A stretch of 42,022 nucleotides of DNA from Protostelium mycophagum (Eukaryota; Evosea; Variosea; Protosteliida; Protosteliaceae), in contig MZNV01000217.1 in the NCBI GenBank assembly GCA_002081555.1, forward strand, positions 1 to 42,022. The letters run 5' to 3'. The position numbers and the translations under genes are program-made. The notes below the pieces were generated by a model. That model saw nothing but the letters and a program-made list of their open reading frames with translations. It ran no database searches and was not told the origin of the DNA. Shown piece after piece: positions 10,155 to 19,974 of the stretch. The number at the start of each line of letters is the position of its first letter. The first letter of the stretch is position 1.

Positions 10155-13100
10155 ATGTTCAAGAAGAAGGCAGACAACGTCTTGAAGATTAAATTTGGTT
10201 CGTAGAATGACGGTAGCTGTTGAGTTCAAAACACTCACACATTTTTATAGAGTTCAGTCAGATCAAACTCAAGAATGTTCCTGAGGCAGTACACGGTAAA
10301 GACATATGGATCGAGATCGACACGAAAAAAGAAGTACAATCTAGTCCACACGTAAAAGGTGAAGACATTAGTCCAGCGACATCGACTCGAAGATTGTATT
10401 CTTCTGTATCTGTGGACTGATAGGTTCAAAGGCAACTCAAATGTGACTGTCCCCGATTTCAGTCTGACAGCAGAAATGGACCAAGGCAAAGACAAGGTCT
10501 TTGAAAAGAGAAACATCACAGTCCGTTTAATGACAGAGGTAACCAAACATCACGATTAGATTGTGGATGTCCTTAGGACACACCCAATAATGCAGCGTCG
10601 CCTGATGTCATTCACACTCTGCAGTATCTCATCACTACAGGGGAAAAAACCAACCAACAGAGTAGCGAAAATAAAATTAAATCTGGCGAATTATGCAGAG
10701 CCAGGCTCAACTCACACAGAGTCGGTCAACCTTCTAAAAGACAAAAGAGAAATCGGATTATCAGTGAGTTTTCAACGGAATTTCGTAGATTTCAGGACTG
10801 AAGGATACAGTTTAAAGTGGAAAACGCGTTGATCGCGATGAATGGCAAGATGGTCATGAAGTGAGCGTTTTTATTTATATTGAAATTTCTTTTCGAGATT
10901 ATATTAATCATTATATTTTAGACTTAAATTTAATAATAAAATTATTTAAATTGAATAATAATTTTTAAAAAAACAAAACATAAATTATTTAAAATAAAAG
11001 AATGTCCACAAGCGCAGATCTCCCATCTTATAAGATCTGAAAGATTGACAGGGGCAACATGACACCCACTGGTTCTAGAACTAGTAGTGTTGGGAACGCC
11101 AGGGACGGACCTAATCTCATGGACAATACCTCCGAGAAAACTCCGGTAAGACGTCTCACCGCGATGTCATCACTCCTTTCAAGGAAATCCACTGAAATTT
11201 CGGCACAGAGATTAGAGCGTGGTACAAGCGGTGAGGTCCCTGTTATAATGGAGAATACAACAAAACCAAAGGTGATTACTCTCCAACATCTCGCGCTTGT
11301 TGCGGCTTTGCCGCAAAGAAATAATATCAAAGATCATCAAAACACAATAAGAACCGCAGAAATTTTGTTTTGGTGCGTTACCATAACGTGTTTAAGTTTT
11401 TTCTGACATTGCACAAAGGGAGTACCAAAATAACAAGAGATGCAACCCGAAATTCCACTGAAATTTCACAGAAAATCGAATTGATAGAAGACAGCGACCT
11501 CGAAAATTCCGAGAAAAGTAGGAAGACAAGGTCAGATAGATCAGATTCAGAGAAAAAGAAAGCCATGAAGAAATACCAACCTTTCGCCGATACTGATTCC
11601 GATGACGAATCACAAAATTCCGGGACTTCGGCAGTTTTCGAGGAAAAAGAGCTCGGAAAATCCGATGAAATATCGAAGAAAGATCAGGATACAGACGATG
11701 AAGAGGAGGACGCGAAAGAGGCGAGTTGTAGACGGCGAAGAATTTTCTAAAAATAGAACAGGAAGCAAAACCGAAAGAACAGAAATCTTCACCACAAATT
11801 GCGGCAGAAAAGATTTTTCTGAGAATGTCGGGACAGAAAAGTCCTGAAAAATCTGGAGAAAAGTCAGAGAAAATTCCGGCAAAAGCACCAGAAAAATCTC
11901 CAGAAAAATCAGAGAAAGTTCCAGAAAAAGCTTCGGAAAATGTGCAAGAAAAAATCTCCCAAAAACCCGAAACGCCAAGAGAAAAATCTCAAGAAAACAA
12001 GACGTCTACAACGCTCAAACCCGAATCTGCCGAGACCACCCCTCAGGTACGTTGTAGATGCATATACGTAAATTGAGATTTCCAGAAAAACACGATGACA
12101 AGCCCAAGTTTGAGGAGGCTGGAGCAAGAGGCTTTAGAGGACGAAATTCGCGATTTGAAAAATATATTAAAAAAGAAAGAATTGGAACTTGAAAAAGCGA
12201 ATGAGGAGGTATGCGAAATTTCAGTGAAATTCCGCCGTGTCAAAAGCTATTTTTGGACGCGAGGGTACCGGCGTCACTGACATCGTGCCTTTCGAGAACA
12301 GCTCAAAGATTCATCTTTCTGATATCTCAACAACTTCCCGAGACATCTCAAAATGTCATGAAGACATCTCATCCATCACATACGTATCGACTTGACGTTT
12401 GTAAAATGACAGCTCCAAGCTTCTCCGAAAGAAAGAAGAATCCGTCGACAAGGACAGGCAACTCTTACGCATCAGAAAAAAGCTGGAAGATGAGAAAAAA
12501 GCATCCATCCAAAACCAAGTCAAAATGGAGGCGAATCCCGGCCGTGAGAGGGTGAACGCTCGTTGTAGATGAGAAAGTTCCTCGAAAACTCACGGAAATT
12601 TCCAGGAACTTGCGGATGAGAATGATAGGTTGACTACAACTGTCACAGAATTAAAAAAAGAATTGAAACGAGAGATTGAAAAATCAGAAAGAAAGGACCG
12701 CGAAGCGAATTTCCTCAAGTGAGCAGTTCAATTTTCAAATCACTCGTTTTGGCGGGAAACTCCGCCATCGTGATTTCGACGAAATTTCTTAGAATATTGA
12801 AAAGTGTAGGGATCAAGCGGTCAAAGCACAAGCTGATGCAGAAGCGGCGGCAATGGTTTCTGACAGTAAGAAGGAGGAGAGGCTTCGTCTACAACTAGAC
12901 AGTGCCAGGTGAGCGTCCTCATTCAAAATTTGAAATTGAATTTTGGCGCCAAATATGAAATTTAAATTTTGCGCCAGGAGGAGGGTGGAAGAGCAGAGGT
13001 TGATCATAAACGCGATCTACAACGAGGAAACAGAGTACGAAGATGGCGGGGACTGTCCTTCCGGTAAAATAATTAAAATTTTATTTGAATGAAATTTTAT

Positions 13101-14654
13101 TATTCTGGTGTTTAGCGTGGATTTAAAAACATTTATCAAATAAAAATATTGCGGCTCTGCCGCAGTGTAGATACAGTCTGCTGGGCATAATTGTTTGTGC
13201 TGCAAAAAACGACGTCTTAAACATCATATCTCGACATGACATATTGACATGACATCTCACTATGATATCTTAGGAGTCCGGACGATATTATCCAGGTTCA
13301 AAGAATGGCAACAACTAGATGTAGACAATGACTCTCTACTCCTAGACGATATCATAGAAGCCATCAAGATTTGTTCTGCAGTACGTAATTAAGACATCAC
13401 AAAACATATTCATGACATCTTAAAATGTGATCGAAAGTCACAAACAAGAAGCTATGACGTCATATTTTATTGACTCGTTGTAGAGGAGTACTTCTGAAGA
13501 AAAGGTGGTGAAATGGCTCAGTTTCACAACAACATTATTGCATAAATCCATCCCTCTGGCAAAGCGTAAGAATGGGGATATTTATTCAGAAGACCGCGAT
13601 TTAGACCGTCTACAACCTGCCGAAAAATTCTTCACGGAATTAGTTGGTTTGACCTTTTCGATATACGAGGACCTTATTGGAAGAATCTCCACGGTAAATT
13701 TGACAGAAAATTCGTCGAAAATTCCTCTGATATCGTCTATTTTTAGAAAAAATATTTTTATTGTGGAAATAGAAGACCCAAGTCACATCAAAATAAAATT
13801 GGTTTTGTTGAAATGTGACAGTTCCTCGATACCATAGTGATCATCCCCCTCCTCCAAGTGTACGTATCCGTAACCCCCGAGATTTCTCTGAAATTTCACA
13901 GAAGGGCACGAAAGTTGACCGCGGCAAACCTGGGCGAATTTACCGGATTTTTGGGCGACATTGTACAGACTTTACGAAAATATAAATTATCAGAGGAATT
14001 CATCACTACAACCTGCAGGCAAATCCTTTCGCTTGTCGACGCACAGCTCTTCAACTCTCTGTTACAGGTATGTACATCTCAACCCTCTACAACGAGGTAG
14101 AATCCGACGTTACCACAGAAACCGGAGTTATTCACGGGAAGCTCCGGTATGCAGATCAAGATCGCAATATCTCAGATCGAATCTGCTGTCACAAAATTAG
14201 ACAAGTATTTGAGTGCGATCATTAGGTGGGTTCATCACAATCTTCAAGAATTATATTTAAATTCTAATGTTATTTTTGGGCCATCTACAATGGTATCTAC
14301 AATCTTCTGACAAAACATAGGGACGAAATATCACATACAAGAGAAGCTGCCAACTTCCTCGCAACAGCAGACAAGTCCATCATCAATGATCCCGACATTG
14401 CGAAACAGATGATTCCTCATCTCAATCCTGTCCAACTCAAATTCTTCATCGACCGATTCCAATCCTCGTGAGTCTCAAATCTTTATACCGTTGTAGTATG
14501 ACATCTGATGTGTCAAAGTGACATGTCGACGGAGATACCAGAATCGACAAAGAGGATGATCGCAGAAGAATGCAAGAAGGACTGGGACCAGCCCCTCGAG
14601 ATGTCATCTATGAAAATAGACAGAGCTGCTTTTGTGGAGGCAGTCAGATTTTGA
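10155..14654 (+). CDS. NT-C2 / coiled-coil / DIL (dilute) domain protein
   Basis: A long many-exon gene. N-terminal exons (10155-10860) form an NT-type C2 domain: KIKFEFSQIKLKNVP, then the family core VAKIKLNLANYAEPGSTHTE and REIGLSFKVENALIAMNG. The middle (11050-12950) is disordered and coiled: acidic/serine tracts, a degenerate lysine-rich KSPEKSEK repeat (11835-11960) and heptads (LEQEALEDEIRDLKNILKKK). The C-terminal part (13270-14650) is a DIL domain: NDSLLLDDIIEAIKICSA, FFTELVGLTFSIYEDLI, TTTCRQILSLVDAQLFNSLL and LNPVQLKFFIDRFQ. DIL domains bind cargo in class V myosins, but no motor is present here, so an adaptor role is inferred. It ends at the TGA at 14652-14654. Joins around 10860-11060 are uncertain, and an exon may be missing there. 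Confidence 0.85.
11725..11756 (+). other. 32-base intron whose donor is GTTGTAG
   Basis: Frame before this point (DEEEDAKEA) runs into a stop, and frame after it (KQEAKPKEQK) is open only beyond 11757. Removing exactly these 32 bases, GTTGTAGA...AAATAG, restores one reading frame with phase 1 on both sides. It is among the shortest introns seen here. Confidence 0.6.
12047..12085 (+). other. 39-base intron sharing sequence with a RECQ1 intron
   Basis: The intron is GTAC, then GTTGTAGATGC, then ATACGTAAATTGA and a TTCCAG end. The last part of the intron at 39947-40012 in the helicase gene has the same order of words with few changes, although the flanking exons are unrelated. Confidence 0.6.
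13471..13483 (+). other. 3' splice site TGACTCGTTGTAG
   Basis: This ends the intron before the exon encoding RSTSEEKVVKWLSF in the DIL gene. TGAC can serve as branch point, only about ten bases before the AG. The same 13 bases end two introns of the helicase gene. Confidence 0.65.
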
Positions 14655-14881
14655 AAAATAAATTGAAAAAAACTGAAAATATTTTCTTGCCGAAAAATCC
14701 TGTGGATTCAATCGAAGGGTTGCCATCCACGTGTAGAACAGACCGGCGCCAAATCTATTTTTCAAAATTCAAAAAACACTGGCGTTTAATTGCGAAAAGA
14801 TACCAGACAAAGGTCGTTTACAACGATACCGTTGTAGATCAAACAAAAGGTATTGCAACATTTGAAATCAAACATATTTAT
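14655..14881. other. Short convergent intergenic spacer
   Basis: This AT-rich region separates the 3' end of the DIL gene (+) from the stop of the dehydrogenase gene (-). TTACAACG-ATAC-CGTTGTAG at 14818-14837 is a near-palindromic pair of the recurring motif. Confidence 0.5.
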
Positions 14882-16039
14882 TTAACCGTTAAGGACGGTT
14901 CCTCCGTTCACGTGGATAGTCTGTCCACTGATGAAAGATCCATCGGCAGAGGCCAATAAGACGTAGGCGGGTCCCAGCTCAGCGGGCTGTCCGATTCTGC
15001 CGATGGGTGCGGCAGAGGAGCTGTGCCACTTGTTCAGCTTTTCTTGTGTCATGGCAGCAGGCTGGAGAGGTGTCCAGACGGGTCCTGATGACATCAGAAT
15101 CTTTCTAGAAAATTCGAAATGTCGGAGGAAAAATTAAAAAAGATTAGAAAATATTTTGGAAAATTCTGAATTCGGAAAATTTACCAGGAGCGACAGAGTT
15201 GACACGGATTCCCTTGCCGATGAGCTGGTTGGAAAGAGATCTAGTCATACCAAGCATGGCAGACTTGGTCATGGTGTAGTCCAAAAGAGTTGGAGGTCCT
15301 TGGTATGCCACCTTTCATATTTAGGCTTTGATCATGGACATTGTAGAAGAAAAACATACCTGTGAGGTGGTCTGGATGATGGAGGCACCCTTCTTGAGGT
15401 GAGGTACTGTGTACTTGGTCATCCAGAATGTACCGTAGATGTTGGTCTTGATGGTGCGGTCAAATTGCTCTGTGGTGATGTCTGTGATGGAGTCCTGGTC
15501 GTACATGACAGAAGCGTTGTTAACCAAAATATCGATCTGTCCAAAAGCGGCGAGAGTCTCATCGACGATTCTCTTGCAGTTGGCTTCCTCGCGGATGTCG
15601 TAAGGCTGGGTCGAGATCAGAAAAATGAGACGATTGGCCGGTCAGAACTCACCAGGAGAAGACACCTTCTTCCATACTTGATCACAAATTGCTTTGTGAT
15701 CTCGGCATCGACCTGCTCTTCTGGCAGATAGACGATAGCCACATCAGCTCCCTCCATAGCGTACATCACGGCGACGGCTCTACCAATGCCAGAGTCTCCA
15801 CCAGTGACGATGGCCTTCTTGTCCACGAGCTTGCCAGCGGCTTTGTATGTTTCGTAGTTGTCTTCCATGTGGATGAACTCTGGTTTGGGGTTCATCTCGG
15901 CCTCTATACCGACCACTCTTCCCTTTTGTGTCTGAGATGGGTAGTCCTTTGGCTTAGCGTAACCATCCTCCTTATTGGCAGATACTTCTCCTCTGACAGT
16001 GTCTACCACTGCGTTTACTGCGTCTTTAGCGGCTTGCAT
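14882..16039 (-). CDS. Short-chain dehydrogenase/reductase (glucose/ribitol DH-like)
   Basis: An NAD(P)-dependent oxidoreductase with a Rossmann fold. Four exons join in frame. Motifs in order: cofactor-binding KKAIVTGGDSGIGRAVAV (TGxxxGIG), FGQIDILVNNASVMYD (NNA), IQTTSQ where the catalytic Ser region lies, DYTMTKSAMLGMTRSLSNQL (catalytic YxxxK), GKGIRVNSVAPGPVWTPL, then PIGRIGQPAELGPAYVLLAS and ISGQTIHVNGG. The N-terminal 70 residues (PSQTQKGRVVGIEAEMNPKP) match the extended beginning of the YhdF/YghA-like subgroup, so the protein is near 300 residues. The substrate is unknown. It most likely acts in the cytosol because no signal peptide or membrane segment is seen. Confidence 0.93.
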
Positions 16040-16274
16040 GTTACTGTGTCTTGTGTTCGTGAAAGTGATCTCTGGAGGTCACATTCTCCATAGAACGTAA
16101 TGGCTCTTGCTTGGAGATTTCCGTGGCAACACGTGATCAATTACGTATGCAAAAAGCAGAAATTTCACCCCAACACGGCTATAACCGTAAGATGGGCACG
16201 GTTAGTCACGGCGTGGCAATACCAGCTGGATTCGCCAGAAACTCTTGATCAGTTTTGAAGTCTAAAACGGAGTT

Positions 16275-17835
16275 TTATTGTCCGCTCAAATCCCAGTGAT
16301 CAATTGAGCCGTCAGCAGAGCCCGTATACAGGTGATCTTGGCTAGAGACCTGATTGGAATGAGTGATTTGTGATAAATATTGGATTACCTCCAAGCAACT
16401 TACGGCCCAAGCGTGACCACGCAGTTCCACTTCACAAATTTCATCCTCTATATTCCACACTTTGACCGTTTTGTCAAATGAACCCGTGATCAGCCTCTTC
16501 CCTGAGTGCAGCTCTCTCATACTCTCAATCGGACCCGCATTTGTTCCAATGATGTGCCGGCACTCTGAGTTCCTCACCTTGAAGGTGTCAATCAGTATTC
16601 TCTTTCCAGTGGATTGGGCAGTGTTATGTCTCTGGCACGGTGTTACTTTTGTAGGGCGGTCACCACCGAAGATGCAGCTGACAAAGAATGATAATCTATA
16701 AATTCTCTGTGTACATACATCCCAACATCGTATTGTCCCATCACCACCACCAGACCACAAGATCTACACCATGTCAAAATTGACATCTTGACATGCATGA
16801 CACCTCGCCCCCTTTTTGTACCACAATACAGCGTACAGCTCTCTCATTTCCATCAAAAATTCTAAGACATCGACCCGATCTTTCATCTCCCTGTCACATT
16901 TATTCTTTTTGTACAGCTGTAGACACTCACCCAGAGGTCCCACAGACGAATGGTGCCGTCCTCTGAGCCACTGAATAACAACCCTTCCACTTTCACATAA
17001 TTTATACAAGTTATTCCACCTTTATGCCCCTTCAAAACCTCTTGACACCGCGTCATCTGCAGATGTCAATGCGTTAATCATTCTCCTCGTCAAATCACTT
17101 ACCCCACCACTCCAGGCCCACACTCTAATGGTCCGGTCTTTTGAGCCGCTTATTAGAATCTTGTCTGTGGCTTCTATTGATGTGATGGCTGAAGTATGCC
17201 CCTCAAAAACATACAGCAATTTTCCGTTCTGCAGGAAAATTACGCATTTCCAACTGTAAAAAATGTACCTGTACATCCCAGCTTATGATCACGTGATCCC
17301 ACGACCCTGAAAACAGCATGGTGTCTGGATCACTTTTGAACCGTAAACCCTGATTGGTCCGCAGCGATGAGTTGAAGGATGATGTCATTTTTAATGAAGA
17401 ATTTTTGTTTGCACTGGCTGGTGCTGATTGCATCGTCCTCATGCACACCACGGTATCTTTATGCCCACGAAACTCTGAGACGCACTTTCTAAATGAATTA
17501 TTTCAAGGACAAACTTATAGATTTGAGTCCGCTGAGCTTGATTTGTATTATTAGAGATATTTGTGTTATTCAACAGTAATTTGTTATCACCTGTCTTCTA
17601 GCCTCCACTTCCTGATGATTCCATCACTTGAGCCACTATAAAGGAATTCCTCATCTAAACTGAGCACCACACATGACACTGCTGCGGGACACTTCATCGT
17701 CGCCTTTGTTTTGTGAATGGACTCTGCTGGCTTTCTATCAACTGTGGGACTGAATCTGACTCTGCCAATCATCGAACCGTCCAGTTCTTTGAGATCATCT
17801 TGAAATAATGTTTTGAGAGGATCATGTCTTCTCAT
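16275..17835 (-). CDS. WD40 repeat protein, single seven-bladed propeller
   Basis: Seven exons give seven WD repeats, enough for one closed propeller. GH...WD-type ends include YSGSSDGIIRKW, FSGSWDHVIISWD, ISGSKDRTIRVWAW, FSGSEDGTIRLWDL, WSGGGDGTIRCWD, ITGSFDKTVKVWN and YTGSADGSIDHWD. The start at 17835 gives MRRHDPLKTLFQDDLKELDG; a GTG further upstream is only an open-frame extension. There is no F-box, RING or other accessory domain. The stop follows the last repeat at once, so the protein is little more than a propeller, probably a scaffold. The repeats alone do not give a specific ortholog. It shares a 209-base divergent spacer with the ankyrin gene at 18045. Confidence 0.9.
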
Positions 17836-18044
17836 CGTGTTTTGGTGGCTCACAAAATTTCAACCTCGTTGTAAAAATATTGTGGACTTTTACAGCTAAA
17901 GTTAAAGCTGATGTCTTCAGAGTATTTAATTTTTAATAGAGCTTTTGAGACATGAACATATTATTTTAAGAAGTGGCTCCTGTTTTTCCCGGATTTAACC
18001 GAAAGGAGACAAACACGAGCAGCCTACCATCATTCAAGCAGCAA

Positions 18045-19224
18045 ATGAGTGCAGAAATGGAATTGAAAGAACACCAGAACGAAGTTCTGTGCTTTGATGA
18101 TTTGTCGCACGTGAGGTGTTTTGATTGCAAATGGCGAGTGACAACTGCAGATCATATCTTTTGTATTACAAGATATGGCTCTACCATCACCTCCAAAAGG
18201 TTCTAAAACAGTGATTCGGGGCTGGTTGTCGATACGGTCAGTAGTGACATCTCAATTTCATGAGACGGCTGAGCAATACAGATTCGTCTGTAGAAGATGG
18301 AATGAGTGTGTCATGTCAGTGTTTGGGCTCGATTTCTGGGATAATTGGCTGCTTCTTAAGGCAGTTGAAGAATGTAGACCTGACATGTTACGATGGTTGC
18401 TGTCTGACGACCGAGTGGATCCATCTATAAGAGATCATTCTGCATTAAGGTGACAATGGTTCTCTTGCCTGCCTTAAAGCTAGAATCACTCTTCGGCTGC
18501 ATTTCATTTATTTATCTTGCAGGACATCAATAGATAAAGGGGATTTGGACATGATGAACATATTGATCAACGAGGGTGATGTAGATCCAAACGAGAGTAA
18601 TGTACAAAGTGCTCATGTCGAAGATGACGTCTTGACAATGACAGGCCCTCATCAGAGCCAGTCAACTCGGTCATTATGACATTGTAAGTGCATTCTCCAC
18701 CTAAAAAACACAAAAAATGTCTATGACACCATAAGGTGTGCGCACTGCTGGAAGATCAGAGAGTCGACCCTTCTGTCTCAAATGATCTGGCCTTAAGGAC
18801 TGCCGCAGCGAAAGGATATACCTCAGTTGTGGCAGCCTTGTTATGTCATGAATTGACGGATGCATCTGCAGAGCAAAATGAGGCAATCAGGAGAGCTGCG
18901 TACGGAGGTAATTCTATTCTTATATTTATTTAACTTTTCATCATGTGAAGAATGAACAAGTGCATTGTCTTGACATTTCAAGGACATGCCAACACAGTGG
19001 AATTACTCCTCTCTGTTCCCACAGTGAACCCAGCAGACCTCGAGAGTTACGCATTCAGAGTTGCGGCTAAGCGCGGGCACATCGATGTGGTGAAGCACCT
19101 CCTCAGAGACGGAAGGGTGAAGTCTACTGCGTGCAACAACGAGGCATTGAAGATGGCTCATGAAAAGAAGAACAAAGAGATGGTCAGAATGATCAAGGAA
19201 CACCAAAGATGTATAATAAGTTGA
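18045..19224 (+). CDS. F-box-like / ankyrin repeat protein
   Basis: The N-terminal exons give NEVLCFDDLSHIWLYHHLQ and then FVCRRWNECVMSVFGLDFW, which resembles an F-box split by an intron (hydrophobic helix, then a CRRW core). The rest is ankyrin-type repeats: LLKAVEECRPDMLRWLLSDD, GDLDMMNILINEGDVDPN, LIRASQLGHYDI-VCALLEDQ, AAAKGYTSVVAALL, HANTVELLLS and AAKRGHIDVVKHLLRDG. Several exon borders coincide with repeat borders. If the F-box is real, the likely role is substrate choice for an SCF ubiquitin ligase. F-box/ankyrin proteins are frequent in amoebae and in giant viruses that infect them, but the introns make this a host gene. The start at 18045 (MSAEMELKEHQ) is the first ATG with an open path. 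Confidence 0.82.
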
Positions 19225-19974
19225 CAAAATAAATCTTACTTTTGTTGTGGTTGAATCACACCGCTTGCTTGTTCAATCATCTACAATTTTCTTAAGCTAT
19301 TAATAGAAACATTTGTGGGAGAGTATAACCCCTGTGCGGTGCATTTTTGTGGTTTGCACAGCTTTATTGGAGAAATAAACTTTTTAATGTGAAAATGCTT
19401 TGTTTCGTCGCAAAACAATGTACTTTTGATTTAAATTAGTTTGCAATTACGAATTATAATCATTCAGCCCATGCTTCTTTATTTCTTTCATATTGATATG
19501 GGCCATGTGATTTTCAGTATATTATTAATCATTCACTTCGTGATCATGATTATTATTTGGTTTTACTTTATCAGTGGTAACTTTTCTTTTTAAATAGAAT
19601 GAACTGTACAAGATAGATATTATATTTATTGTCATAATTTTCTGATGACGTCACAGGTTCAAATGGTGGAATATGGTGCTTCATGGTCGTCGAAAGCCTT
19701 CATCCTTCATGTTTCAAAACCACTTCTCTACGATAGTGACGTCAAGTTGTGATTTACACCACTTTCTCTTTAAAATTTTGGCGGTTAGGAATCACGGTAA
19801 CTACCGTGAGCCGACTGCTACCAATGCTCCCACGTGCTAATCGTGCCGGCGTACTAATTGACAAAGATCATAGTGCTTTTATTTATTTTTGTGGTGAAGT
19901 AACAATTCTCCGTGCAACAGAAACTTGAGATGGAGAAGGATCCACCAAGAGTAGAAGGCCACGTTACCACCTCT
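19225..19974. other. AT-rich convergent intergenic region
   Basis: No exon is visible in these 750 bases between the ankyrin gene (+) and the C1-RCC1-TBC-TLDc gene (-). The palindromic word CACGGTAACTACCGTG lies at 19793-19808, and TGACGTCA at 19645-19652 is CRE-like. Confidence 0.6.
19793..19808. repeat. 16-base palindromic hairpin CACGGTAACTACCGTG
   Basis: Seven-base arms CACGGTA and TACCGTG flank AC. Related CACGGTAA/TTACCGTG pairs occur in introns at 25193-25217 and in the helicase gene around 39706 and 40375. Confidence 0.7.

Noticed and set aside
11079-11095. GGTTCTAGAACTAGTAG resembles a plasmid polylinker (XbaI-SpeI)
   Set aside because: The match is only about 14 bases, no other vector sequence flanks it, and it is read through in a frame that continues on both sides.
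11610-11978. 122-codon minus-strand open frame rich in Leu, Phe and Ser, looking like a membrane protein
   Set aside because: It is the antisense of the Lys/Glu/Ser-rich repeat exons of the NT-C2/DIL gene; AAA/GAA codons read backwards give Phe and Leu.
15689-16093. 134-codon plus-strand open frame
   Set aside because: It is antisense to the first exon of the short-chain dehydrogenase, which has clear family motifs.
18045-19224. Ankyrin gene acquired from a giant virus
   Set aside because: F-box/ankyrin proteins are typical of amoeba viruses, but the gene has several spliceosomal introns and composition like its neighbours.
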